Assembly (NCBI RefSeq): GCF_014204915.1 | Contig: NZ_JACHMH010000001.1 | Location: 1,984,001 to 2,048,000 of the forward strand | Source: Crossiella cryophila | GTDB lineage: Bacteria; Actinomycetota; Actinomycetes; Mycobacteriales; Pseudonocardiaceae | Direction: 5' to 3' | Length of the DNA stretch: 64,000 nt | Shown: positions 23,052 to 31,380 of the stretch, in pieces | How the letters are laid out: the number at the start of each line of letters is the position of its first letter | Numbering within the stretch: the first letter of the stretch is position 1 | Translations under genes and position numbers: made by a program | Notes under the pieces: model-generated | The model's input: the letters and a program-made list of their open reading frames with translations, nothing else | Databases searched by the model: none | What the model was told of the DNA's origin: nothing

Positions 23052-24427
23052 GCCCGGCCGTAGATCACCGTCCAGTAGTAGTGGCATTCGCCGCCGACGG
23101 CCCGGCTGATGCCCACCGAGCGCACATCGCAGCGCAGCGCGGGTGAGCCGTCGTCGGCGACCGTGGGCGCCATGTCCTTGGCCGATTCCCGGTAGGCGGC
23201 CACGTAGGCGCCCGCGGTCTGCTGGTAGCCGGCCGCGCGGGCCCGGTCGTCGATGGAGGTGCCGTCCGGGCTGGACATGCCGACGTAGCTGTTCTTCATC
23301 ATGTCCGCGCTGTGCTGGCGGGCCGCGGTGTTCAGCCGAGGGTCCTGGCGCAGCGGCTGGCAGCCCGCGGCCGAGCGGCGGTCGTTGATCAGCACCGTGA
23401 GCGCCTCGCCGGGGCCGGCCGGGGCGGTGGTCGGCGGGGTGCTGCTCGGGCGCGGGCGGGTGGTCGAGGTCAGCGGTGTGGAGCTGCTCGGCGGTGGCGG
23501 GGTGGTCGTGCTGGGTTCCGCGGTGGTGGTCGAGGTGCTGGTGGCCGGGGGCGGTGGGGCGGCCTGCGGCTGCTCGACCGGGTGCGGCAGCAGGTAGTAA
23601 CCCACGGCCAGCGTGGCGGCCAGTGCGACCGGCACGGAAGCCTTGAACACCAGGGAGTTCCCGGCGTTCACCGGCAGCAGCGCCGGGTGGTCGGCGGCCA
23701 CCGAGGCGCCCGCGAACAGCACGCCCAGCACGGTCAGCGGCGTGGTCAGGCGGCCGGCCAGGTCCCGGCACTGCGGGCAGCGGCGCAGGTGCCGGTCCAC
23801 GCTCATCCGCTGCGGCAATGACAGCGATTGCGGCCGGCCGGGCACCAGCTCGGCCAGTCGCGGGCAGCGGCGTGGGTTGCGCGCCACCAGCAGCATGCGC
23901 ACCGCGTTGCCCAGCGCGGAACGGGCCCGGTGCGCGAGCACCGCGGCGTGGTTGGCCCGCACGTCCAGGGCCTGTGCCAGCTCCGGACCGGACAGGCCCT
24001 CGCGCACGGTCAGCTCCAGCACCGCGAGCTGCCGCGGCTCCAGGCTGGCCGCGGCGTCCCAGACCAGCCGGGCCGCCTCGTGCGCGGCGGCGGCCTCGGC
24101 GGGGGACGCCTCGCCGTCGACGAGTTCGGGCAGCTCCGGCAGCAGCGCCGGACCTGGTTTGCGCAGGTGATCCAGTGCGGCCCGGTGCGCGATGCTGACC
24201 AGCCAAGGCCGGAAGCGTTCGGGTTCGCGCAGGTCGGTCAGGTTGCGCAGGGCGCTGACGAAGGCTTCCTGGCTGATGTCCTCGGCCAGATGCGGATCGC
24301 GGACCAGCCTGCGGACGAAACCGGCGACCGCTGGCCGGTGCCGGGCGTAGAGGGTCGCGAACGCCTGCGACGAACCGGCGGCCGCGGCGCGGACGAGATC
24401 CGCGTCAGTGGGTTCCTGGGTCTGCAC
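23048..24427 (-). CDS. ECF sigma factor fused to zinc finger, membrane helix and extracytoplasmic CAP domain
   Basis: The 459-residue product has four parts. Residues ~8-175 are an ECF sigma factor: region 2 with DPHLAEDISQEAFVSAL, region 4 with LEPRQLAVLELTVREGLSG and LAHRARSALGNAV. A zinc-binding anti-sigma-like motif follows (H213xxxC217xxC220), then a membrane helix at ~262-281 and a Thr/Pro/Ser linker at ~288-338. The C-terminal CAP/SCP (cysteine-rich secretory protein-type) domain covers ~340-459. I chose GTG 24427 because GGAGG lies 8 nt before it. The protein would hold its sigma domain at the membrane with a sensor outside. It is divergent from a secreted CAP protein, a likely target or partner. 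Confidence 0.82.
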   Translation of the reverse strand: MQTQEPTDADLVRAAAAGSSQAFATLYARHRPAVAGFVRRLVRDPHLAEDISQEAFVSALRNLTDLREPERFRPWLVSIAHRAALDHLRKPGPALLPELPELVDGEASPAEAAAAHEAARLVWDAAASLEPRQLAVLELTVREGLSGPELAQALDVRANHAAVLAHRARSALGNAVRMLLVARNPRRCPRLAELVPGRPQSLSLPQRMSVDRHLRRCPQCRDLAGRLTTPLTVLGVLFAGASVAADHPALLPVNAGNSLVFKASVPVALAATLAVGYYLLPHPVEQPQAAPPPPATSTSTTTAEPSTTTPPPPSSSTPLTSTTRPRPSSTPPTTAPAGPGEALTVLINDRRSAAGCQPLRQDPRLNTAARQHSADMMKNSYVGMSSPDGTSIDDRARAAGYQQTAGAYVAAYRESAKDMAPTVADDGSPALRCDVRSVGISRAVGGECHYYWTVIYGRA

Positions 24428-24520
24428 GAGCGGGGCCTCCGGACGCGAGTGCCAAACCTTTCCCGGACTTTTTCGACTCAGACCGTAATCCCTCCGGGCG
24501 AGTTTCCGTCCTCCAGACGA

Positions 24521-24556
24521 GTGGCTGGGCCCGCACCCCTGCTCGGGCCCAGCCAC
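24521..24556. promoter_or_regulatory. 13-bp perfect hairpin in the divergent sigma-CAP/CAP gap
   Basis: GTGGCTGGGCCCG (24521-24533) and its exact complement (24544-24556) enclose a 10-nt loop. It lies 38 bp before the secreted CAP gene start and ~95 bp upstream of the sigma-CAP start, in a 167-bp gap. It could be an operator or a 5'-leader RNA hairpin of the CAP gene; there is no U-tract to make it a terminator. Confidence 0.5.
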
Positions 24557-24594
24557 TACCCGTGTCCGGCACCCCGGAAAGGAACCCCTGACAA

Positions 24595-25341
24595 GTGACC
24601 GCACTCGAGAGGAGCAGACGATGGCGGCGGAACCGGACGATCATCGCCGTGCTGGCCGCGGCGACGGTGGGAGTGGGTGTGGCGGTATGGCTGACCACGC
24701 CGGCGCCGCAGCCGCTGCCGGTGGCGGCATTGACGACGCTGCCGCCAGGGATCGTCGACCCAGGTTCCGGCGTGGGTGGCCCTGCCCCGTCCGCATCCGC
24801 CGACCCGAGTGAGACCAGCACGACCACCAGCACCACCTCGGTGAAACCCAGCCCCACCAGCGCGAACCCGACCAGCAGCGCGAAGCCGAGCCCGAAGCCC
24901 AGCCCGAAGCCGACGCCCAGCGGCCAGGCGCCCAGCCGCACCCCGAACCCGCCGTCCGGGGACGCGGCCGAGCAGTCCGTGCGCGCGCTGGTCGACGCCG
25001 AACGCGGCAAGGCCGGCTGCACCGCGCTGCGCTGGGACGACCGGCTGGCCAGGGCCGCGGACAAGCACAGCGCGGACATGGCGAACCAGGACTACTTCTC
25101 GCACACCTCCCAGGACGGGCGATCCCCGTCCGACCGGGTCAAGGCCGAGGGCTACAACAGCGGCGCCGGCGAGAACATCGCCGCAGGCCAGGAGACTCCC
25201 GAATCGGTCATGAAGACCTGGATGAACAGCCCTGGGCACCGGGCCAACATCCTCAACTGCGATTACAAGTCGCTCGGGGTCGGCCTGCACCGCGGTGGCA
25301 GCTACCGCTTCTACTGGACGCAGAACTTCGGGCTGTCCTGA
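24595..25341 (+). CDS. Secreted CAP-domain protein
   Basis: This 248-residue protein has an N-terminal membrane/signal segment (residues ~15-34), a ~90-residue Ser/Thr/Pro/Lys-rich linker and a C-terminal CAP (SCP/PR1-type) domain (~residue 122 on). The CAP hallmarks are clear: HSADMANQDYFSHTS, AGENIAAG, MNSPGHRANILN and the final YWTQNFG. The active-type His/Glu set (HSADM, GEN, GHR) is intact, unlike in the fused CAP domain opposite. Bacterial CAP proteins are surface or secreted; their activity is mostly unknown. It starts at GTG 24595 with AAAGGA upstream. Confidence 0.88.
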   Translation: MTALERSRRWRRNRTIIAVLAAATVGVGVAVWLTTPAPQPLPVAALTTLPPGIVDPGSGVGGPAPSASADPSETSTTTSTTSVKPSPTSANPTSSAKPSPKPSPKPTPSGQAPSRTPNPPSGDAAEQSVRALVDAERGKAGCTALRWDDRLARAADKHSADMANQDYFSHTSQDGRSPSDRVKAEGYNSGAGENIAAGQETPESVMKTWMNSPGHRANILNCDYKSLGVGLHRGGSYRFYWTQNFGLS

Positions 25342-25376
25342 CCGGCTGCTCACCCGGGTTTTCGTACACTGGCCCG

Positions 25377-26258
25377 GTGCGTGATTGGGACGATCAGGCG
25401 CCCGCGGAACGGCCCCCGCTGGACGCCGAGGGGCTGCGCGAGAAGCTCGTGCGGCCAGGTGGGCCGTACGCGGCGCTGGAGGTCGTCTCCTGCACCGGAT
25501 CCACCAACTCCGACCTGGTCGCCGCCGCGCAGTCCGGCGCGGCCGACCGGACGGTGCTGATCGCCGAGACCCAGACCGCCGGTCGTGGCCGCAACCACGA
25601 CCGGCAGTGGTTCTCCCCGCCGAGGGCCGGGCTCTACCTGAGCGTGCTGCTGCGCCCCGGCGGGGTGCCGTTCCCGCGGCTGGGCTGGCTGGTGATGCTG
25701 GCCGGGGTCGCGGTGGTCAACGCGGTCGGCGAGCTGTGCGAGGTGCAGGCCCGGCTGAAGTGGCCGAACGACCTGCTGGTCGGCCCGGACCTGGCCAAGT
25801 GCGGCGGCATCCTGGCCGAGGTGGTCGCCGGGCAGCTCGAACCCGCGGTGGTGCTGGGCATCGGCGTCAACGTGCACCACACCAGGGACGAGCTGCCGGT
25901 GGGCCCCGGTGGGCTGCGGCCGACCTCGCTCGCGCTGCAACAGGCCGCCAGCCTGGACCGCCAGCTCATCGCGGTCCGGCTGCTGGAGGAGCTGGCCAAG
26001 GCCGAGGCGCACTGGCGGGACGCCGAGGGCGATCCCGGCCGGTGCGGACTGGTCGGGGACTACCGCTCGGCCTGCGCGACCCTGGGCAAACAGGTCAGGG
26101 TGGAACTGCCCGGCGGTGCGGACCTGACCGGCTTCGCCGCCGACGTGGACCTGGACGGCCGCCTGGTGATCCGCACCACCACCGGCGAACTCAAACCTGT
26201 TTCCGCAGGTGACGTGGTGCACCTGCGGCCGGTCACGCCGACCGGCGTGCCTGGTTAG
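25377..26258 (+). CDS. birA: Biotin-[acetyl-CoA-carboxylase] ligase
   Basis: This 293-residue monofunctional biotin protein ligase, lacking the DNA-binding domain, activates biotin to biotinyl-AMP and transfers it to the carrier lysine of the carboxylase alpha subunit (Lys550 of the 5823-7580 product). Motifs: STNSDL, AETQTAGRGRNHDRQW (the GRGR biotinyl-AMP loop), KWPNDLL, KCGGILAEV and GIGVNVHH. A C-terminal SH3-like domain follows. It starts at GTG 25377. Its place after accE-accD is as in mycobacteria, with a CAP block inserted. Confidence 0.93.
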   Translation: MRDWDDQAPAERPPLDAEGLREKLVRPGGPYAALEVVSCTGSTNSDLVAAAQSGAADRTVLIAETQTAGRGRNHDRQWFSPPRAGLYLSVLLRPGGVPFPRLGWLVMLAGVAVVNAVGELCEVQARLKWPNDLLVGPDLAKCGGILAEVVAGQLEPAVVLGIGVNVHHTRDELPVGPGGLRPTSLALQQAASLDRQLIAVRLLEELAKAEAHWRDAEGDPGRCGLVGDYRSACATLGKQVRVELPGGADLTGFAADVDLDGRLVIRTTTGELKPVSAGDVVHLRPVTPTGVPG

Positions 26259-26341
26259 GGCCTGTCGCCGGGGTGCGCGGTCAGTGCGCGCCGGTACCGT
26301 GATCGTCGACCGAACGGTGTGCCATTCCTGGAGGAAGAGCC

Positions 26342-26872
26342 GTGGCCTATCCGGACGACCTGCTCGCCGACAACGAGCACGTCGTGGTCCATCGACATCC
26401 GCACTGGAAGATGCTGCTCATCCCGGTGCTGGTGCTGCTGGTCACCATCGGGCTCGGCCTCTACCTCGCCGCGCTCATCCAGGACCTGAGCTGGGCAGGC
26501 ATCGGCTGGATCGTGCTCGGCGCGCTCGGCGTGCTGGTGGTGGTGGTCTTCGTGCTGGTGCCGCTGGTGCGCTGGCGGTCAACGCACTTCGTGGTCACCA
26601 CCCAGCGGATCATGGTCCGGGAGGGCGTGGTCACCCGCACCGGCATCGACATCCCGCTGTCCCGGATCAACAGCGTCCGGTTCAAGCACGGCCTGCTGGA
26701 CCGGGTGCTCGGCTGCGGCACCCTGATCGTGGAGTCCGCCTCGGACGAACCACTGGAGTTCGACGACATCCCCGGCGTGGAACGCGTGCACACCCTGCTC
26801 TACCGAGAGGTCAACGATGACCCTGACGACGACTTCGTCCGCAATCGTCAACCGCGTGAGGACGGCCGCTGA
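26342..26872 (+). CDS. PH-domain (bPH2/YdbT-like) membrane protein
   Basis: This 176-residue protein has an N-terminal cytosolic stretch, two membrane helices (~residues 24-45 and 52-75) and a bacterial PH domain (WRSTHFVVTTQRIMVREGVVTR, IPLSRINSVRF, GCGTLIVESA). A homologue follows birA in M. tuberculosis. The GTG start at 26342 follows GGAGG. Its stop overlaps the next start by one base (TGATG), so it is coupled to the HMG-CoA lyase gene. Function of these proteins is not established. Confidence 0.85.
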   Translation: MAYPDDLLADNEHVVVHRHPHWKMLLIPVLVLLVTIGLGLYLAALIQDLSWAGIGWIVLGALGVLVVVVFVLVPLVRWRSTHFVVTTQRIMVREGVVTRTGIDIPLSRINSVRFKHGLLDRVLGCGTLIVESASDEPLEFDDIPGVERVHTLLYREVNDDPDDDFVRNRQPREDGR

Positions 26873-27822
26873 TGGGCGCGCGTGAGGTGGGGCTGCCGAG
26901 CACGGTGCTGCCGGTCAACACCGAGGACCTGCCCGGCCGGGTGACCATCTGGGAGGTCGGCGCCCGCGACGGGCTGCAGAACGAGCAGAGCGCGGTGCCG
27001 GTCGAGGTGAAGCTGGAGTTCCTGGACCGGCTGGCCGACAGCGGCCTGTCCGTGCTGGAGGCGACCAGTTTCGTGCACCCCAAGTGGGTGCCGCAGCTGG
27101 CCGACGCCGAGGACCTGCTGGCCGGGCTGACCCGCCGCCCGGACGTGATCTACCCGGTGCTGGTGCCCAACGAACGCGGCCTTGACCGCGCGCTGGCCGC
27201 CGGGGTGGACCACATCGCGATCTTCGGCAGCGCCACCGAGACCTTCGCCCAGCGCAACCTCAACAGCAGCCTGGACGTGCAGTTCGCCATGTTCGACCCG
27301 GTGGTCACCAGGGCGCTGGAAGCGGACATGTCGGTGCGCGGCTACGTCTCGATGTGCTTCGGCGACCCGTGGGAGGGCCCGGTCCCGGTGCAGCAGGTGG
27401 TCGAGGTCGGCCGCCGGATGCTGGAGATGGGCTGCTGGCAGCTCTCCCTCGGCGACACCATCGGGGTGGCCACGCCGGGGCATGTGGAGGCGGTGCTCGG
27501 CGGCTTCATCGAGGCCGGGGTCGACCCGTCCATGCTCGCGGTGCACTTCCACGACACCTACGGGCAGGCGCTGGCGAACTCGTTGAGCGCGCTCTACTGC
27601 GGAGTGTCCACAATAGACTCATCAGCCGGTGGGCTTGGTGGTTGCCCGTACGCGGAGTCGGCCACCGGCAACCTGGCCACCGAGGACCTGGTGTGGATGC
27701 TGGACGGCATGGGCATCGAGCACGGGGTCGACCTGGACAAGCTGGTCGCCACCAGCGTGTGGATGGCCGAGCGGCTTGGCCGGCCGAGTCCGTCCCGGGT
27801 GGTGCAGGCACTGGCCAAGTGA
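26872..27822 (+). CDS. mvaB: Hydroxymethylglutaryl-CoA lyase
   Basis: This 316-residue HMGL-like TIM-barrel protein cleaves HMG-CoA to acetyl-CoA and acetoacetate, the last step of leucine catabolism. Motifs: WEVGARDGLQNE (metal and substrate binding), LEATSFVHPKWVPQ, VHFHDTYGQALAN (metal histidines) and the catalytic cysteine loop GGLGGCPYAESATGNLATED. It overlaps the PH gene by 1 nt and the next gene by 4 nt (GTGA). An acyl-CoA dehydrogenase and carboxylase genes elsewhere in the window would fit branched-chain acyl-CoA degradation. Confidence 0.9.
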   Translation: MGAREVGLPSTVLPVNTEDLPGRVTIWEVGARDGLQNEQSAVPVEVKLEFLDRLADSGLSVLEATSFVHPKWVPQLADAEDLLAGLTRRPDVIYPVLVPNERGLDRALAAGVDHIAIFGSATETFAQRNLNSSLDVQFAMFDPVVTRALEADMSVRGYVSMCFGDPWEGPVPVQQVVEVGRRMLEMGCWQLSLGDTIGVATPGHVEAVLGGFIEAGVDPSMLAVHFHDTYGQALANSLSALYCGVSTIDSSAGGLGGCPYAESATGNLATEDLVWMLDGMGIEHGVDLDKLVATSVWMAERLGRPSPSRVVQALAK

Positions 27823-28457
27823 CGCCGGAAACCGAGTGGCTGGACGGGTTTCCGGTGCTGGCCTGGCAACTCGACCGGCCCTGGCTGGCCATCTCCTCCG
27901 CGGTACTCGGCGGTGGCCTCGGCGAGCGGGACTGGGTGCTCAACGCGACCGTGCCCACCGGCTACGACCGCACCGACCCGGAAGTCCACTGTGCACAGAT
28001 GGCGGAGCGGATCGGCTTGTCCGGCAACGGAACCGCGTTGCTGACCGCGGTGGACGTGCGGCACGCGGTGCTCAGCGAGGGCGCGGGGGTCAGCGTCACC
28101 GCGACCACCGGGGTCGGTCAGCCGCTGTGGGCGGCCTCGGCCGAACCGCCGGTGTGGTTGCCGCCGCCGGGCACCATCAACGTGGTGGGCTGGCTGCCGG
28201 TGCGGCTGACCGAGGGCGCGCTGGTGAACGCGGTGGCCACGGTGGCAGAGGCCAAGGCGCAGGCGCTGGTGCAGGCCGGTATCGAGGGCACCGGGACCTG
28301 TACGGACGCCACGGTGCTGCTGTGCCCGGCGGATGGCCACGCGGAACGGTACGGCGGGCCGCGTTCGCTGATCGGGTCGGCGCTGGCGCAGGCCGTGCAC
28401 ACCGCGATCAGCACCGGGCTGCGGCTCACGGCGGGGGAAGCTCGGTTCGGCTCGTGA
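27819..28457 (+). CDS. cbiZ: Adenosylcobinamide amidohydrolase (CbiZ-type)
   Basis: The 212-residue product fits the CbiZ family, which removes the aminopropanol side chain of adenosylcobinamide to salvage corrinoids as cobyric acid. Visible features: AISSAVLGGGLG, VLNATVPTGYDRTDPE, LTAVDVRHAVLSEGAGVSVTATTGVG, and the Asn/Thr-rich INVVGWLPVRLTEGALVNAVATVAEAKAQAL and TGTCTDATVLLCP. The GTG start overlaps the HMG-CoA lyase stop by 4 nt. Its last 32 bp overlap the convergent LuxR gene. B12 salvage next to carboxylase genes could serve methylmalonyl-CoA mutase, an inference. Confidence 0.85.
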   Translation: MTPETEWLDGFPVLAWQLDRPWLAISSAVLGGGLGERDWVLNATVPTGYDRTDPEVHCAQMAERIGLSGNGTALLTAVDVRHAVLSEGAGVSVTATTGVGQPLWAASAEPPVWLPPPGTINVVGWLPVRLTEGALVNAVATVAEAKAQALVQAGIEGTGTCTDATVLLCPADGHAERYGGPRSLIGSALAQAVHTAISTGLRLTAGEARFGS

Positions 28458-31161
28458 TGCCGAGCTTGCGGTAGGCGCTGCTCAGGTGCAGTTCCACGGT
28501 CCGGCGCACCACGAACAGCCGGGCCGCGATCTCCCGGTTGCTCAGCCCGTGCGCGGCCAGGTTGGCCACCCGCAACTCCGTCGGTGTCAACGCTTCCAGG
28601 CCGCTGTGCGCCTGCCGCCGGGGCCGGGCGCCGGAGACCCGGAGTTCGGCCCTGATCCGCCGGTCCACCACGGTCGCCCCGCACTGCTGGGCCAGCGCGC
28701 CTGCCAGCCGGAGCTGGTCGCGGGCCTCGGCGAGCTGGTTGGTCTTGCGCAACGCGGTGCCCAGGTCGGCCAGTGCGCGAGCGTGTTCGAGGGGGGCCTC
28801 GGCCTCGGCGAGCACCCTGGCCGCCTCGCGCAGCAGCTCCACCGCCGCGCTGCCGCGGGCCAGCACGCCGGAGACGCGCAGCGCGCCGCCGATGGCCTGC
28901 GGGCTGCCCCAGGCGCGGGCCAGTTCCAGCTCCTCCATGGCCAGCGCCTTGGCGGTGCCGAGCCTGCCCAGGGTGGCCAGGCCGATGGCGGCGGCCGAGC
29001 GCCAGGGCACCACCGCGGGGTTGGGCATCCGCCAGGCATCCAGCCGACGGCCCGCGCAGAGCAGGTCCTCCACGCCCTCGGCCGCGGCGCCGGTGGCGAT
29101 CCGCAGCCTGCCGCGACCGGCCAGCAGCCAGGCCCCGGCCAGGCCGCCGGGTAGCTGGTCGGCGGCCAGGATCTCCTCGTAGAGCCGGTGCGCGCCTTCC
29201 ACATCGCCGGTCTCCGACAGCGTGTCGGCCAGCCTGGTCGCTGCGGTCACGGCCAGGCCGTGCGCGTACCGGGGGCCGAAGCGGACCAGCGCGTTCAGGC
29301 AGGCGCGGGCGTCGTCGCGGCACTGGGTGAGCCTGCCCAGCCGGTAGCCGACCTCGGTGCGCACGGCCAGTGCGAAGGCCAGGTCCGCCGGTGAGCTGGC
29401 GGCGTCGAAGAGCCGGTCGGTCTCCTCGGCGGCGGCCGCGTTGGCCCCGGCGATGGTGAGTGCGAGCGCGGTGGCCGGACCGGCCAGCAGCGCGGTGTCC
29501 GCCTCGGCACTGGCCCAGGTCAGCACCTGGTCGCGTTCGGACCCGGCCAGGATGGCACGCACGCTCCACAGCACCGGCGGCAGTTCGGCGCCGGCCTCGG
29601 GGGTGAGCCGGGCCGCGGCGGTGGAGGAGTGCAGCAGGGCCAGCAGGGCCTCGCCGACCAGCAGCGCCTCGGTGACCTCGGGGTCGGCGCACTGCTCGCG
29701 CACCTCGGTCAGTACCCGCAGCCCGTCCTCGTGCCGACGGCTCAGGCAGAGCAGTCCGGCCAGCTGGCGGGCGATCTCCGCGCGTTGCGCCGGGTCGGTG
29801 CTCACGGTCAGCGCGCGGCGCAGTGCGGCCACCGCGCCCGCCACGTCCAGGTGGCTGAGCACCGAGCCGAGCCGGACCAGGATCCCGGCCCGCTGCCGGT
29901 TGCCGAGCTGTTCGCGCAGCGCGGCCCGCAGGTAGCGCACGGCGTGCCCGGTGCGGCCGGCGGTGACCGCCTCGACCGCGGCCAGTTCCAGCACCTGCGC
30001 GGCCCAGGTCTCGCCGAGTGGTCCGGCGCGCAGCAGTTCGGCGCCGACCTGTTCCGCGCCCGCGCCCCTGGCGTGCAGCAGCCGGGCCGCGCCGCCGTGC
30101 ACGTGCTGCCGGGCCTCCTGGCTCAGATCGGCCGCCGCGGCCGCCCGGACCAGTGGCTGGCGCAGCGACACCTGGTCCCGCCGCCAGTTCAGCAGCCCGG
30201 CCTCGGTGAGCGCGTCGGCCAGCCGGGCGGCCCGCTCCGGGGACAGCCCGCGGATGGCGCCTGCCAGGTCCAGCTCGACCTCGTCGCCCAGTGCGGCCAG
30301 GGTGCCCGCGAGTTCGGCGGCGCCCGGTCCGAGTTCGGCCAGCACCAGCCGCAGCCAGCTCACGATCTCCGCCGGCGGCCGCTCCAGCAGCGCGCGCACC
30401 GTGCTCACCGTTGGCGGCACGCCGCCCTGGCGCAGTCCGCGCAACAGGGCGTGCACCAGGAACGGGTTGCCCGCGGTGGCCGCGTGACAGGCCGCGCCGA
30501 CACCCTCGGCCACCGGCACCCCGAGCAGCGCGCCCGCGATCGTGGTGACGTCCGGGATGGACAGTCCGTCCAGGACGATGTGGTGCGCGAACCGGTCGGC
30601 CAGATCGGCCGGCCACACCTCGGCCGGCGCGGTGGTGCCCAGCACCAGCACGCGTTCGCCGCCGATCCGGCGCAGCAGGTAGGCCAGCCAGCGGGCCGAG
30701 GCGGTGTCCGCCCAGTGCAGGTCGTCGATGGCGATGACCAGCGGGCGTTTCTCGCTGAGCCCCACCGCGACCCGGTACAGCTCGTCCACTGCGTCATAGC
30801 CCAGGTACCGGGTCTCGTGCCGCCCCAGTGAGCGCACTGCGGCGGCGGGCACGCCGGGGGCGCGGCCGCCCGCGCTGACCGAGGTCAGTTCCCGGCCGCG
30901 GTCGATCTCCTGGCCGAGCAAACGTTCGGAGAACAGTTGGCGCAGCAGGCAGAGCGGGAAATCCGCCTCCCACCGATCCGCGCCCGCGGCCAGCACCAGA
31001 TCGCCCGCGGCCCGCGCGCGGGCCAGCACGGCGCGCAGCAGCGCGCTCTTACCGGCTCCGGCCGGGCCGCGCAGCAGCGCGCTGGTCCCGTGGCCCGCGT
31101 GCGCCAGGGAGAGCAGCTCGTCGACCGCGTTCAGCTCGACCGCACGTCCGACGAGATCCAC
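28426..31161 (-). CDS. LuxR family regulator, LAL type (large ATP-binding)
   Basis: This 911-residue regulator has an N-terminal AAA/STAND ATPase (Walker A GPAGAGKSALL at ~32-42; Walker B region LVIAIDDLHWAD), a long helical TPR-like middle and a C-terminal LuxR helix-turn-helix (~845-905: LTPTELRVANLAAHGLSNREIAARLFVV). LAL proteins are usually pathway-specific activators. It starts at GTG 31161 after GAGGGAG. It is divergent from the operon at 31381-33807, its most likely target. Its 3' end overlaps cbiZ on the opposite strand by 32 bp. Confidence 0.9.
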   Translation of the reverse strand: MDLVGRAVELNAVDELLSLAHAGHGTSALLRGPAGAGKSALLRAVLARARAAGDLVLAAGADRWEADFPLCLLRQLFSERLLGQEIDRGRELTSVSAGGRAPGVPAAAVRSLGRHETRYLGYDAVDELYRVAVGLSEKRPLVIAIDDLHWADTASARWLAYLLRRIGGERVLVLGTTAPAEVWPADLADRFAHHIVLDGLSIPDVTTIAGALLGVPVAEGVGAACHAATAGNPFLVHALLRGLRQGGVPPTVSTVRALLERPPAEIVSWLRLVLAELGPGAAELAGTLAALGDEVELDLAGAIRGLSPERAARLADALTEAGLLNWRRDQVSLRQPLVRAAAAADLSQEARQHVHGGAARLLHARGAGAEQVGAELLRAGPLGETWAAQVLELAAVEAVTAGRTGHAVRYLRAALREQLGNRQRAGILVRLGSVLSHLDVAGAVAALRRALTVSTDPAQRAEIARQLAGLLCLSRRHEDGLRVLTEVREQCADPEVTEALLVGEALLALLHSSTAAARLTPEAGAELPPVLWSVRAILAGSERDQVLTWASAEADTALLAGPATALALTIAGANAAAAEETDRLFDAASSPADLAFALAVRTEVGYRLGRLTQCRDDARACLNALVRFGPRYAHGLAVTAATRLADTLSETGDVEGAHRLYEEILAADQLPGGLAGAWLLAGRGRLRIATGAAAEGVEDLLCAGRRLDAWRMPNPAVVPWRSAAAIGLATLGRLGTAKALAMEELELARAWGSPQAIGGALRVSGVLARGSAAVELLREAARVLAEAEAPLEHARALADLGTALRKTNQLAEARDQLRLAGALAQQCGATVVDRRIRAELRVSGARPRRQAHSGLEALTPTELRVANLAAHGLSNREIAARLFVVRRTVELHLSSAYRKLGITSRTELPPP

Positions 31162-31380
31162 CCACTCCCTCTTTCTCTTCGCGGGCCGCCTTCAGCATGG
31201 ACGCCTGATCCTCACTCAGGTTGACCCGATTGAGCGATACCTCTCGTGATCTGTCCTACCGGGAGCAGTGCAAACCCGAAACCTTTCGGACCCTGCCGAG
31301 AGGCCGCGACTTTCGCTGATGAGCAGGCTCAAAGGTGCACACGAACGAATGACCACGGATGAGTGAACGGGAGGTCCGAA

